From: Desulfobacter sp.
Lineage (GTDB): Bacteria; Desulfobacterota; Desulfobacteria; Desulfobacterales; Desulfobacteraceae
DNA length: 64,000 bases
Direction: 5' to 3'
Assembly: GCA_028768545.1 (NCBI GenBank)
Contig: CP054838.1
Location: 2,901,001-2,965,000 of the forward strand
Shown here: piece by piece, positions 8,796-17,967 of the stretch
How the letters are laid out: each line of letters opens with the position of its first letter
Numbering within the stretch: the first letter of the stretch is position 1
The notes under the pieces: model-generated
The model's database searches: none
What the model was told of the DNA's origin: nothing
What the model saw: the letters and a program-made list of their open reading frames with translations, nothing else
Translations under genes and position numbers: made by a program

Positions 8796-9731
8796 ATGGA
8801 CATGCCCTGCTGCACAATGGCTTTTGATGAAAAATCCCCGGTACATGTTTCCGGTTTTACAAAATTTACCATGGACACAGCTCCCATGGTCAAAGGCTTT
8901 TTAAACCGATATCCCTCCCTTTCCTGTGAGTATAATTTTGTGACTCTTTTCTGCTGGGCCAAGGCGTATCAATATTCATGGTTTACCTACAAGGGTCGAT
9001 TCTTTATTTTTGACGGGGTGGACAATTTAATCTTCATGCCCTTGGGGCCTGCGATTGCGCCAGAGGATTTAAAGCAGATTTCCGCGCATTTTGCCGGAAT
9101 AGGGCTTGGGCCTGACATTTGTCTTGCGACCAAAGCCTATCTTGATGCATATCCTCAGATCAAGCATTTTTATACCATCTCCCAGGACAGGGATGCTGCA
9201 GAATATCTTTATCTTGCCCAGAGCCTTGCAGAGCTTAAAGGGTCAAAACTCCATAAAAAAAGAAATTTAATCTCCCAGTTTAAACGGCGGTTTCCGGATT
9301 TTACGCTTGGGGCGTTAACCGCTGACAATATTTTTGATGTAAAGGCCTTTGCAAAGGATTTGCTTCACACGTTGGATCCTTTTCCCAGGGCCCTGGCAGA
9401 TGAGTTCTCAGCCATGGAAACGGCCTTTGATCATTGGTCGTTTCTCGGTCTTGAGGGACTTGTGTTGGCAGTGGAAGGCAAGATTGCTGCGTTTTCTGTT
9501 TTCAGCCCTTTGAACAAGGATACCTATAATATCCATTTTGAAAAATCAAATATGGCCTTCAAAGGGGCCGCCCAGGTGATCAATCAAGAGACCGCACGGC
9601 TGTTGGCTGAAAAAACCAAGTATATCAACCGTGAACAGGATTTGGGCATCCCGGGTCTTCGCCAGGCCAAACTTTCCTATGCGCCCTGCACACTTTTAAC
9701 CCCGTATATCTTAAGGTTTAAGAAAGATTGA
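8796..9731 (+). CDS. DUF2156-family protein
   Basis: A 311-residue protein with two GNAT-like halves, related to the C-terminal domain of phosphatidylglycerol lysyltransferase. Supporting stretches are YPSLSCEYNFVTLFCWA near the start, KLHKKRNLISQFKR in the middle, and NREQDLGIPGLRQAKLSYAP near the end, all typical of DUF2156. No membrane domain is attached, so it is a soluble enzyme of unknown acceptor, perhaps aminoacyl transfer. It ends the speD-speE-GNAT run and converges with the next gene with 3 bp between stops. Confidence 0.75.
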   Translation: MDMPCCTMAFDEKSPVHVSGFTKFTMDTAPMVKGFLNRYPSLSCEYNFVTLFCWAKAYQYSWFTYKGRFFIFDGVDNLIFMPLGPAIAPEDLKQISAHFAGIGLGPDICLATKAYLDAYPQIKHFYTISQDRDAAEYLYLAQSLAELKGSKLHKKRNLISQFKRRFPDFTLGALTADNIFDVKAFAKDLLHTLDPFPRALADEFSAMETAFDHWSFLGLEGLVLAVEGKIAAFSVFSPLNKDTYNIHFEKSNMAFKGAAQVINQETARLLAEKTKYINREQDLGIPGLRQAKLSYAPCTLLTPYILRFKKD

Positions 9732-9734
9732 AGA

Positions 9735-10229
9735 TTATTCTATGATTTCCCGTGCCCTTGAGGTAAAGGAAATTCCCTGTTGAGACTGGGTGCCGATCAT
9801 AATGGTCTCCACAATGGGGATATTGATCTGATCGTTTGATTTCCATTTGACAATAAAGTTGGCACCGGATCCCCCTGTTTTATTGGGTGCCGGAACCACG
9901 TACCGGGTCGAGGCCATGGGGCCAAGGGTGATCGGGGCCTCAAGGTAGTGGGTGATAAGATGACCTTCTGTACCGTAATAATCAATGGCAAAAAGTGTTA
10001 TTTCAGCCTTGGGGTCAATATTGCGTATGCTCAAGGTCACGGTGAGCAAATAGGGTCTTGCCTTGTGTCCGATGTAAATATGGGAATAGGCCGGCACATA
10101 AAGGGTTTGGCCTTTGGACCGGTCAGGGCCTGCCCAGCACGGCATGCAGCTTTGAGCCAGAATGAGAACCAGGCCCCCAAAAAAGAGTATTTTTGGGATA
10201 CACCGCCGATGGAATGAAATTTTAGCCAT
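9735..10229 (-). CDS. DUF3124-family exported protein
   Basis: 164 residues beginning with a membrane or signal segment (ILFFGGLVLILAQSC) and then a single beta-rich domain (TLYVPAYSHIYIG, LTVTLSIRNID, GTEGHLITHYLEAP, TRYVVP) characteristic of DUF3124. Function unknown; location is probably periplasmic or outer-membrane associated. The Cys-containing end of the signal segment could be a lipobox, though it is not a clean match. The ribosome site AGGAG precedes the ATG. Confidence 0.7.
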   Translation of the reverse strand: MAKISFHRRCIPKILFFGGLVLILAQSCMPCWAGPDRSKGQTLYVPAYSHIYIGHKARPYLLTVTLSIRNIDPKAEITLFAIDYYGTEGHLITHYLEAPITLGPMASTRYVVPAPNKTGGSGANFIVKWKSNDQINIPIVETIMIGTQSQQGISFTSRAREIIE

Positions 10230-10292
10230 GATTGCTCCTGAAAATTAGGTTGTCCTATAATTTTACAAGAATATGTACCAGGTCTTTTGGCT

Positions 10293-10823
10293 TTATTCCA
10301 GAGATTTCTTTTGGGGACCTATGGTCTGGAGAAATGATTTTGCCCCGAGAAAATGCTTTTTAAAATATGGATTGGCCAGGGTAGACCGGGTTACTGTCCT
10401 GTGTTTGCCCGGGGCATGGATAAAATCGTTTTGCCCAATGAAAATTCCAACATGAAAAACATTTTTTTTATCCAGGGTTCTGAAAAAAACAAGATCTCCA
10501 GGTAAAATAGTGTCCAGAAAAACCGCCTGGCCTTTTAAAAATTGATTTTTAGCTGACCTGGGCAATCTAATGCCCGCACCTTTATGGGCATAGACCACAA
10601 GGCCGCTGCAGTCAAATCCTGAGGACAAGGATGTGCCGCCCCAGGTATAGGGGGTGCCTATGCTTTTAAGGGCCAGATCAACCACAATGGTTCGGTTTGG
10701 GGACAGATGGGTTAATCTGGTTTTGGATCGGCGGGTCTCAAAAGGTGTTGGGGTGGGTGGAATATGGGTTGAGCTAATGGGCGGTCTTGGTGATGAGCAG
10801 CCTAAAAGGGCAGCCATCACCAA
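10293..10823 (-). CDS. NlpC/P60-family peptidoglycan hydrolase, lipoprotein
   Basis: Cell-wall endopeptidase. The catalytic Cys is in FDCSGLV, the His in FHVGIFIG, and a later His in FIHAPGKHRTV completes the set; PYTWGGTS precedes as usual. A lipobox (ALLGC) comes only 5-8 residues after the possible starts (TTG, GTG, ATG), too short for a normal signal peptide. A run of nine T bases on the coding strand lies just upstream; one extra T would join the gene to a TTG codon and give a full hydrophobic signal (MNPFNNFFFVLVMAALLGC). The coordinates use the TTG in the sequence as given. It follows the LEA-like lipoprotein gene by 12 bp. Confidence 0.75.
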   Translation of the reverse strand: MVMAALLGCSSPRPPISSTHIPPTPTPFETRRSKTRLTHLSPNRTIVVDLALKSIGTPYTWGGTSLSSGFDCSGLVVYAHKGAGIRLPRSAKNQFLKGQAVFLDTILPGDLVFFRTLDKKNVFHVGIFIGQNDFIHAPGKHRTVTRSTLANPYFKKHFLGAKSFLQTIGPQKKSLE

Positions 10824-10835
10824 GACAAAAAAAAA

Positions 10836-11315
10836 TTATTGAAAGGATTCAAAGGAGAGGGTTCCTTTTTTGTTGACCCGGATAATGGGGTGAAAAGCGC
10901 CGGTGTCCAGTTTGGCATCAAGGCTGTAGGACAAGTCTTTTTGATTGGTTTTTTGGGTGGCAAGGTCTGCAAAAAAAGCAATGGAGTTGAACAGGCTGAC
11001 CGTGCCGTTGAGCAGGATTTCTCCCTGGCCGTATGCCTCGATGGTTGGAAGGTCGTTGGATATGCCGGTAAGAAGCTTATGCCCTTCAACACTCACGGTA
11101 TAGGCCACGCCTTTAAGTTCCAGGGCGCTCCTGTTTGGGTTGGTAATGTGAAGTCCGATTTCAAAATTGGGGGCAGCTCCCTGGCCGGGCAGGGCTTTAA
11201 AAGATGAGATGTTAACTGTGGGGGATTCATACCCGGAGCCGAGTCCGGCACACCCGGCCGCAAAAAGGGTTAAAAAAAGACAAAGAGTCAAAACAAGGTT
11301 GCGAAATGGGAACAT
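10836..11315 (-). CDS. LEA14-like (water-stress/hypersensitive domain) lipoprotein
   Basis: Lipoprotein of 159 residues. The signal peptide runs MFPFRNLVLTLCLFLTLFAA with the lipobox AAGC, and the mature part is a late-embryogenesis-abundant type 2 fold (VNISSFKALP, FEIGLHITNPNRSALELKGVAYTV). Such proteins are envelope-attached with unknown molecular role. The chosen ATG has AGGAAAA upstream; an earlier Met in the same frame would overlap the flagellar-type gene and place residues before the signal peptide. Probably the first gene of a two-gene unit with the NlpC/P60 protein. Confidence 0.75.
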   Translation of the reverse strand: MFPFRNLVLTLCLFLTLFAAGCAGLGSGYESPTVNISSFKALPGQGAAPNFEIGLHITNPNRSALELKGVAYTVSVEGHKLLTGISNDLPTIEAYGQGEILLNGTVSLFNSIAFFADLATQKTNQKDLSYSLDAKLDTGAFHPIIRVNKKGTLSFESFQ

Positions 11316-11337
11316 GGGGTTTTCCTGAGGTTTGGGG

Positions 11338-11691
11338 TTATCCGATAATATCAATCAATGAGCCCAGGGTTTCGTCATAGGGCTGGATGGTTTTTGCATT
11401 GGCATCAAATCCGTGCTGTAAGGCAATCTGCTGCACAAGTTCCTGGGCAATATCCGTGTTGGACAATTCTTTGAGGGAACCGTCGTTTTTCAGGGGATCT
11501 TCCACCAGAGGGCCGGAAGCCTCAGATCGGGTAATGGCAGTTTTTACCTGATTGTTTTGTCCTTCTGTATTGTAGACTCTGCTGGCTTTGAATTCATCTG
11601 ACAATACATTGGCCACATTGTTGGCAGAGACAGACATTTGTTTTGTAAATGCCTGTAATGCCGATACGTTGCTTTGTATGGAAATGCCCAT
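11338..11691 (-). CDS. Small flagellar basal-body rod-like protein
   Basis: 117 residues with the N-terminal rod/hook signature (ALQAFTKQMSVSANNVANVLSDEFKASR) and the C-terminal helix typical of FlgBCFG proteins (NTDIAQELVQQIALQHGFDANAKTI). The central region is almost absent, so it is shorter than FlgC. It sits outside any flagellar cluster in this window. It may be an accessory rod protein or a remnant; both conserved ends are intact, so I favour a working gene. Confidence 0.75.
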   Translation of the reverse strand: MGISIQSNVSALQAFTKQMSVSANNVANVLSDEFKASRVYNTEGQNNQVKTAITRSEASGPLVEDPLKNDGSLKELSNTDIAQELVQQIALQHGFDANAKTIQPYDETLGSLIDIIG

Positions 11692-11870
11692 TATTTCTCC
11701 TGCTTTTTAATCGGGTGCGTCTTTGTATTCTACCAAAAAATGCCTTTGAAGACAAATACAAGATAAAAAAAGTATTCCTTGCCTTTTTATGGGAAAATAC
11801 GTTTAACTATAAATATATCTGCCTTTTTCAAACAACACAATACGCCGTTGGAACCAAAAAAGGAGGGGCT

Positions 11871-12410
11871 ATGTTTAAAACTGAAAATTGTGTGATGTTC
11901 CTGGTGGATGTCCAGGGGCAACTGGCAAATCTTATGTACGAAAAAGACCAGTTGTTTGAACGTCTGGAAATCATGATCCGGGGAATGAAGATCCTCGGTA
12001 TTCCCATTGTTTGGATGGAACAGATTCCGTCAAAACTCGGGCCGACCACAGAAAGGATTGCCCGATTAATGACGGATCAGTCTCCCATTGAAAAGTTTTC
12101 CTTTTCCTGTTGGAAGGAACCTGAATTTTTGTCAGCCTTTGAGGCCTTAGGCCGTCGACAGGTCCTGCTGACAGGGATTGAAACCCATATCTGTGTCTGT
12201 CAAACCGGGCTTGATCTGATCCGTCAGGGCTGCCAGGTCCAGGTGGTGGCAGATTGTGTTTCGTCCAGAACACAAGAGAATAAGCAAATCGGCATTGACC
12301 GTCTATCCCGGGCCGGGGCTGAAGTGACCAGTGTGGAAATGGCCTTTTTTGAATTAATGAAGGTCGCCAGGGGAGAGGCCTTTAGACAGATCATTAAATT
12401 GGTAAAATAA
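11871..12410 (+). CDS. Isochorismatase-family cysteine hydrolase
   Basis: 179-residue hydrolase of the isochorismatase/nicotinamidase superfamily. The catalytic Asp is in FLVDVQGQL, a Lys lies in EKFSFSCW, and the Cys follows the usual cis-peptide motif in TGIETHICVCQTGLDL. The best start is the ATG with AGGAGG five bases upstream; longer in-frame extensions into the upstream region lack similarity. Substrate unknown. It converges with the next gene with 6 bp between stops. Confidence 0.85.
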   Translation: MFKTENCVMFLVDVQGQLANLMYEKDQLFERLEIMIRGMKILGIPIVWMEQIPSKLGPTTERIARLMTDQSPIEKFSFSCWKEPEFLSAFEALGRRQVLLTGIETHICVCQTGLDLIRQGCQVQVVADCVSSRTQENKQIGIDRLSRAGAEVTSVEMAFFELMKVARGEAFRQIIKLVK

Positions 12411-12416
12411 GAAAGT

Positions 12417-13109
12417 TTAGATGGCCAGTTTAAACGTGGACCTGTCTGATTCCGGCAAGGTGTTGACCTTGGAATAGGCATCTGCCGCTTTTTGGGGGGG
12501 GGTTGAAAAGGCCTGGGTCTCGCGCTGTTCAGCCTGGCTTTGGGCCTGTTCCATGGTGATTTCAGACATGGCCTTGATCGATTCGGATGCGGCATTGGCC
12601 GCCACTTTTATGTCCTGGGAAGAGGGGTCGGCCGGTGCCAGGGCTGCCGTTCTGATCTGGCGCATTTTTTTGACCGTGGCCTGGGGATCTCCGGGAACCG
12701 GGGAAACATCTATGCTGACCTCTCCGCCCACAGCATATTTTTTCCCGTCCGGACCCTGTTTATAGGTAAAATTGGCACCCGACGTGATGTATGCTCCGCC
12801 TGCTGTCACGTGGGCCATTTCATGGCGTCTGACGTCCGAGTCAATTTGTTTGAGCTGTTCACCCAGGCGAAGCTCGTTCTGGGTGAGTTCCGGCTGAGTT
12901 GTGGCAACGGCTTTGGATTGTGCAGACGAATCTTCTGCCTGGTCGTTTAATGAATTTATGTTTTTCTGGCCGAATGGATCCTGATCCGATTCCACCCCGC
13001 TACCAGGCTGTATTCTTGAGTCAGGAAGGGGCGGGGCAGGCCCTGAATTTTCAGAACGCCCTGTATTGGGTTGTGCATAAGCAGATGAAAGGGCAGGTTG
13101 TATGATCAT
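12417..13109 (-). CDS. SprA-related putative metalloprotease
   Basis: 230 residues with a conserved centre ending in RRHEMAHVTAGG, a HExxH-like HEMAH motif that defines this SprA-related / putative metalloprotease family. The following VGGEVSIDVSPVPGDPQATVKKM is also typical. The first 75 residues are low-complexity and Pro/Gln/Ser-rich; the C-terminal part is Gln/Ala-rich. There is no clear signal peptide. Enzymatic activity is not established for the family as far as I know. Confidence 0.7.
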   Translation of the reverse strand: MIIQPALSSAYAQPNTGRSENSGPAPPLPDSRIQPGSGVESDQDPFGQKNINSLNDQAEDSSAQSKAVATTQPELTQNELRLGEQLKQIDSDVRRHEMAHVTAGGAYITSGANFTYKQGPDGKKYAVGGEVSIDVSPVPGDPQATVKKMRQIRTAALAPADPSSQDIKVAANAASESIKAMSEITMEQAQSQAEQRETQAFSTPPQKAADAYSKVNTLPESDRSTFKLAI

Positions 13110-13208
13110 GTCCGATCCTTATTTTGTCTGAATAGTCTTATAAATATAAAGCCTAAGCCATTCATTTTCAAGAAATTTTCATGTTTTTTTTCTCGCGGGG
13201 ATAATGAA

Positions 13209-13237
13209 TTGACAAATCCAAAAAGATCGGGTATTTT
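13209..13237 (+). promoter_or_regulatory. Sigma70-type promoter of hisB
   Basis: TTGACA and TATTTT separated by 17 bp, about 100 bp before the hisB start. The leader between contains no obvious attenuator. Confidence 0.6.
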
Positions 13238-13335
13238 AAAAAGATTCGTTTAAGCGTACTCTTGCGTTTGAATGATACAGGGGAAGGTACCCGTGTTGTA
13301 TAGAACAAATTGCTGCCAGTTTCAAGGAAGATTTT

Positions 13336-13923
13336 ATGAGTCGACAATCCAATGTTTCCCGACAGACAAAAGAAACCCAGATAGAGATCCGTCTGGACCT
13401 GGACGGCTCTGGGCTGGCCGAGATTGATACGGGAATCCCTTTTTTTGATCACATGCTTACGGCATTTGCGGTTCACAGTTTTTTTGACCTTAAAGTCTTG
13501 GCAAAGGGTGATCTTGAAGTGGATTATCACCATACAATTGAGGATACAGGCCTGGTGCTGGGGCAGGCACTTCAGGATGCCCTGTCCGGAAAAGAGGGCA
13601 TCCAGCGGTTTGGAGATGCTAGTGTCCCCATGGATGAAGCCTTGTCCCGGGTAACCGTTGATTTGTCCAACCGGCCCTATCTGGTGTATCATATCCCTGA
13701 AGATCTGAAATCAAGGGGGAATTTTGATGCATACCTGGCCAAAGAATTTTTTCAGGCCCTGTGTGTAAAAGGCGGATTTAATTTACATATTAATGCCTAT
13801 TACGGTGTAAATGAGCACCATGTTCTGGAGTCTGTTTTTAAGGCCCTGGGACGGTCCCTTAACGCAGCGACCCGCACCGATAACAGGGTAAAGGGTGCGT
13901 TGTCCAGTAAAGGAAGCTTATAG
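13336..13923 (+). CDS. hisB: Imidazoleglycerol-phosphate dehydratase
   Basis: Sixth step of histidine synthesis, removing water from imidazoleglycerol phosphate. The 195-residue protein has the two metal-binding His-rich motifs of the duplicated fold: FFDHML near residue 36 with DYHHTIED near residue 70, and the second-half counterparts (YHI, then NEHHVLESVFKALGRSL). It is the monofunctional form with no phosphatase domain. A clean ribosome site AAGGAAG precedes the ATG. No other his genes lie nearby, so histidine genes are dispersed. Confidence 0.95.
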   Translation: MSRQSNVSRQTKETQIEIRLDLDGSGLAEIDTGIPFFDHMLTAFAVHSFFDLKVLAKGDLEVDYHHTIEDTGLVLGQALQDALSGKEGIQRFGDASVPMDEALSRVTVDLSNRPYLVYHIPEDLKSRGNFDAYLAKEFFQALCVKGGFNLHINAYYGVNEHHVLESVFKALGRSLNAATRTDNRVKGALSSKGSL

Positions 13924-14017
13924 GCAGTTTTCTGTATAATTGTTGACAGCTTGTATTGAGTACTTAACTTATATATCTTGCATAACCGCTTGAAATTTTG
14001 GAGTCGCACCGCCCAAA

Positions 14018-15796
14018 ATGTTAATTCCTGAAGAAAAAATTTCAGAAATATTAAACACCTCAGATATAGTTGATGTCATATCTGAAGCTGTGATTCTTAA
14101 AAAGTCTGGCAGGAATTTCTTTGGGCTTTGTCCCTTTCATTCGGAAAAGACCCCTTCTTTTTCTGTAAATCCCGACAAGCAGATTTTCCATTGCTTCGGG
14201 TGCAGTGCCGGCGGGAATGCCCTTTCTTTTCTAATGAAATACCATGGTATCTCTTTTCCGGAGGCAGCTAGAATGCTTGCCAGAAAATATGATATTGTTG
14301 TTGAAACCAAAGATATTGATCCTGCCAAAAGAAAACAAATTCTGGTTAAGGAGTCCTTGTTCAAGCTCAATAAAAAGGTGATGGCAGGCTACAACGAGAT
14401 GATTCAGGATGGGCCCATGGGCGGTCGGGTTCGCGCCTATCTTGAACAAAGGGGAATGACTGCCGAGACCATTGACAGGTTTAAGCTCGGGTATTCCCCG
14501 GATGCTTGGGATTTTCTTGTCTCTCTTTTTAGAAAAGAAAAGGTCTCTAAAAATGTGGCTGTGAATTCAGGGCTGATTCTGCCCAGACAACAGGGAAATG
14601 GGTTTTATGACCGGTTTAGAAACCGGCTGATGTTTCCCATATTTGATATCAATATGCAGGTGGCCGGATTTGGCGGCCGGGTCATGGACGATGCCATGCC
14701 CAAGTATATGAATTCACCTGAGACGCCGGTATACAGTAAAAGCCGGATTCTTTACGGGCTTCATGCGGCAAAGATTGAATGCAGAAAACAGGGCAAGGTC
14801 TTTATTGTTGAAGGGTATTTTGATTTTTTATCCCTGTACCAGAGCGGGATTAAAAATACAGTGGCAAGTCTGGGCACAGCCTTGACCCGGGAACATGTTC
14901 GGATACTCAAGGGGTATGCTAGCCAGATGATCCTGGTTTTTGACTCCGATGATGCCGGTATTAATGCCGCTAAGAGAAGCGTTAAAATTTTTGTAAGCGA
15001 GGGGATTGATACCCGGATTTTGGTACTGCCGGGCAAAAATGATCCTGATTCATTTGTCATGGAAAAGGGAAAAGAGGCCTTTTTATCATTGGCTGACAAG
15101 GCAAAGACGGTCATGCAGTTTTTGCTTCATCTGTCCATGGAAACCCACGGAAACTCGGTTGAGGGGCGGATTAAAATTCTGGATGAAATGAAGCCTCATC
15201 TGGCCTTAATCCGGGATTCTGCCCTGCGCTCTCTTTATGTGAAGCAATTGGCTGAAACCCTGAATATTGATGAAAAAGCTGTGCTTGAAAAGGTGAAAGA
15301 CGCCTATGTCCGGCAGAATAGCACAGGTGTTCCCCTGATTCCTTCAAAAGAGAAAAAACAAGAACCCCTTGCCCTGGCATCGGACCCTAGAGAAAAACAA
15401 ATTTTGGCCATGATGCTTCATCATCCTGAGCTGATTTCGGCAGTGGTTGAAAAAAAGGTGGTCCAGGCTTTTTATTCAAAGCAGCTTCAAAACCTTGCCC
15501 AGATAATTATTCAGACGCCTCTATCTTCAACGCATTTTATAACGGCTGTCATGGCCAAGGTTGAAAAAGCAGAAGACCATGAGCTGATTGCATCCATGGC
15601 AATGGAAGATTTTTCCGGTGATCAGGACATGGCAGAAACTGCCAATGCCCTTATGGACCGGATCATTAAAATTAAGAATAAAACAGATAATTTAATCATA
15701 AGCAAACTTTTAAGTGCGGAAAAGGGCTGTAATGCTGATGTGATGGACTTGCTCAAGCAAAAACAGCGAGAAATTCAGCAATTGCATAACAGTTAA
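14018..15796 (+). CDS. dnaG: DNA primase
   Basis: Synthesises RNA primers at the replication fork. The zinc-binding domain has Cys38, His41, Cys59 and Cys62 (CPFH...HCFGC). The RNA polymerase core and TOPRIM domain follow, with the acidic Glu in IVEGYFDFLSL and the Asp pair in LVFDSDDAGINAAKR. The C-terminal 170 residues form the helicase-interaction part. Length (592) is normal. rpoD follows after 27 bp, the familiar macromolecular-synthesis pairing. The ribosome site is weak (GGAG about 15 bp upstream). Confidence 0.95.
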   Translation: MLIPEEKISEILNTSDIVDVISEAVILKKSGRNFFGLCPFHSEKTPSFSVNPDKQIFHCFGCSAGGNALSFLMKYHGISFPEAARMLARKYDIVVETKDIDPAKRKQILVKESLFKLNKKVMAGYNEMIQDGPMGGRVRAYLEQRGMTAETIDRFKLGYSPDAWDFLVSLFRKEKVSKNVAVNSGLILPRQQGNGFYDRFRNRLMFPIFDINMQVAGFGGRVMDDAMPKYMNSPETPVYSKSRILYGLHAAKIECRKQGKVFIVEGYFDFLSLYQSGIKNTVASLGTALTREHVRILKGYASQMILVFDSDDAGINAAKRSVKIFVSEGIDTRILVLPGKNDPDSFVMEKGKEAFLSLADKAKTVMQFLLHLSMETHGNSVEGRIKILDEMKPHLALIRDSALRSLYVKQLAETLNIDEKAVLEKVKDAYVRQNSTGVPLIPSKEKKQEPLALASDPREKQILAMMLHHPELISAVVEKKVVQAFYSKQLQNLAQIIIQTPLSSTHFITAVMAKVEKAEDHELIASMAMEDFSGDQDMAETANALMDRIIKIKNKTDNLIISKLLSAEKGCNADVMDLLKQKQREIQQLHNS

Positions 15797-15823
15797 TTTT
15801 TTTAAGCCTTTGGGAGGCATTAT

Positions 15824-17656
15824 ATGGCAGGAAAGGACAACAAGTCTGGAGAGAGTGTGGTAATCAGTAAAAATGAAATGCGCAAACTCATTAAAAAGGG
15901 TGAGAAAAACGGCGTTCTCTCTTTTGCCGAAATAAATGATGCAATCTCTGACGATTTAAAATCCTTTGATCAGATCGATGATATTGTGGTTCAATTCAAG
16001 GAAATGGGAATTGAACTGGTTGATGAAGAGGGCGGGAAAAAATCCGGGAAAAAGAAAGCTGCGGCTAAACCTAAAAAAACAGCAGCTAAAAAGAAGAAAA
16101 CAGCGGATTCCCAAAAAGAGGATACTGAAAAAAAGGATCTTTTTGCTCCGAAAAAAGACCGTGCAGACATGGAGTTTGGTGCGGTCACTGATCCTGTAAA
16201 AATGTACCTCAAAGAGATGGGTATGGTGACCCTGCTCAGCCGGGAAGGTGAAATCGAGATTGCCAAAAAGATTGAAGTGGGCGAACGGGATGTCTTAAGG
16301 GCCATGCTGGACTGTCCTTTGGCCTTGAATACCATTTTTATGTACGGCCAGAAAATGGAAAGAAAATCCATGCGCCCTAAACATGTGTTAAGGGATGTGG
16401 ATGAGGGCGACGGGGTTGTTGATGAGGTCTCCAAACAGGAAAAATTTTTGGAATCTTTGTCTCGCATCAGGGAGCTTCACGAAGAGAGCCAGGACAAGCG
16501 GGATCTATTGTGTGAGACAAAAAAAGGGACCAAAAAATACACGGGTATACAAAAAGAAATTTTTGAAAATACCGAAGGGATTTTTGAGCTGCTAAAACGG
16601 TGGCGGTTTGAATCCAACGTTATTGATAATATAGAAAAAAGTATTCGAAATTCCATTGCCTGGTTTGAGAACGTGGACAGCCTTCTTGAAAAATGCGCCA
16701 ACACCTTTAACGTGCGCAGGGCATTTATGCTCAAGCAGGCCACCAGTCAGACCGCCTTTGTGGCATGGGCCACGGCAAGGAGCAGTATTACCCGGGACAG
16801 GGCCATTGTTCTGTACAAAGATATTATCGCACTTTTAAACCAGGTCTCTTTGAGAAAAAGCCTGATCAAAGGCGGGGTAGACGAATTGATGCAGATCACC
16901 CGGGAGATTGACAAGGGGCGGAGAAGCGCTGATTTTGCCAAGCGGGAATTGGTCCGGGCCAACCTTCGTCTGGTGGTCAGTATTGCCAAGAAATATACCA
17001 ACCGCGGGCTTCAGTTTCTCGATCTTATTCAAGAGGGAAATATTGGCCTGATGAAGGCTGTGGATAAGTTTGAATACAGACGGGGATATAAATTTTCCAC
17101 CTATGCTACCTGGTGGATTCGACAGGCCATCACCCGGGCCATTGCAGACCAGGCAAGGACCATTCGTATCCCTGTGCATATGATTGAGACCATCAATAAA
17201 CTGATCCGGACCTCCAGGTATCTGGTACAGGAAATGGGCAAGGAACCCTCGCCCGAAGAAATCGCAGAAAAAATGGAAATTCCCATTGATAAGGTGAGAC
17301 GGGTGTTGAAAATTGCCAAGGAACCCATCTCTTTGGAGACACCCATCGGAGAAGAAGAAGACAGTCATCTGGGAGATTTTATTGAAGACAAAAAATTTTC
17401 CATTCCTTCGGAGGCGGCCATTGATTTCAGCCTGGCCGAGCAGACCCGCAAAATTCTGGCCACCTTGACCCCAAGGGAGGAAAAGGTATTAAGAATGCGG
17501 TTCGGAATCGGTGAAAAATCCGATCATACCTTAGAAGAGGTGGGCAAGGATTTTACGGTGACACGGGAAAGGATCAGGCAGATTGAGGCCAAGGCCCTTC
17601 GCAAGTTGCGGCATCCTACAAGAAGCAAGAAACTCAAGACCTTTATAGAGAATTAA
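15824..17656 (+). CDS. rpoD: RNA polymerase primary sigma factor (sigma70)
   Basis: Housekeeping sigma factor of 610 residues. Region 1.1 is followed by a Lys/Ala-rich linker (about residues 70-105) that is poorly conserved. Region 1.2 starts at [11 protein letters not shown]. Region 2 is unmistakable ([48 protein letters not shown]), region 3 follows, and region 4 ends with [15 protein letters not shown] and the helix-turn-helix [20 protein letters not shown]. It is co-transcribed with dnaG and followed closely by a tRNA gene. Confidence 0.97.
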   Translation: MAGKDNKSGESVVISKNEMRKLIKKGEKNGVLSFAEINDAISDDLKSFDQIDDIVVQFKEMGIELVDEEGGKKSGKKKAAAKPKKTAAKKKKTADSQKEDTEKKDLFAPKKDRADMEFGAVTDPVKMYLKEMGMVTLLSREGEIEIAKKIEVGERDVLRAMLDCPLALNTIFMYGQKMERKSMRPKHVLRDVDEGDGVVDEVSKQEKFLESLSRIRELHEESQDKRDLLCETKKGTKKYTGIQKEIFENTEGIFELLKRWRFESNVIDNIEKSIRNSIAWFENVDSLLEKCANTFNVRRAFMLKQATSQTAFVAWATARSSITRDRAIVLYKDIIALLNQVSLRKSLIKGGVDELMQITREIDKGRRSADFAKRELVRANLRLVVSIAKKYTNRGLQFLDLIQEGNIGLMKAVDKFEYRRGYKFSTYATWWIRQAITRAIADQARTIRIPVHMIETINKLIRTSRYLVQEMGKEPSPEEIAEKMEIPIDKVRRVLKIAKEPISLETPIGEEEDSHLGDFIEDKKFSIPSEAAIDFSLAEQTRKILATLTPREEKVLRMRFGIGEKSDHTLEEVGKDFTVTRERIRQIEAKALRKLRHPTRSKKLKTFIEN

Positions 17657-17711
17657 GGCTTGACAGTCCGGTGGCTTTCCTATATATATCCCAAGTTTGT
17701 TTAAGGAAAAC

Positions 17712-17788
17712 GGGCCTATAGCTCAGTTTGGCAGAGCCACCGGCTCATAACCGGTCGGTCCCTGGTTCGAATCCAGGTGGGCCCACCA
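17712..17788 (+). tRNA. tRNA with CAU anticodon (elongator Met or lysidine-type Ile2)
   Basis: A full cloverleaf of 77 nt including an encoded CCA. The acceptor pairs GGGCCTA with TGGGCCC, the D-arm is AGCTCAG...GAGC, the anticodon loop is CTCATAA on a CCGG/CCGG-type stem, and the T-arm is CCTGG TTCGAAT CCAGG. The CAU anticodon alone does not separate elongator methionine from AUA-reading isoleucine. It lies 55 bp after rpoD. Confidence 0.9.
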
Positions 17789-17912
17789 ACCATGACCCCG
17801 CAGAAATTGAGACATCCAAAAGGTATTGCCAATGAAAGCGACGGGAAGAAGAAAAGGACCACCAGGTCATATATGAATATGCCTGTAAAGTATTACAATG
17901 ATATAAAATTTC

Positions 17913-17941
17913 AAAGCGTGGTATTTAACCACGCTTTTTTT
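17913..17941 (+). terminator. Rho-independent terminator
   Basis: AAAGCGTGG and CCACGCTTT pair around a short loop and are followed by a run of T bases. It ends the rpoD-tRNA transcript just before the Nif3-like gene. Confidence 0.85.
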
Positions 17942-17967
17942 ATTTAACAGATGCGGCACCAGGACAA

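Noticed and set aside
17791..17946. 51-codon frame after the CAU tRNA
   Set aside because: It starts 3 bp after the tRNA without a ribosome site and runs through a clear terminator hairpin.
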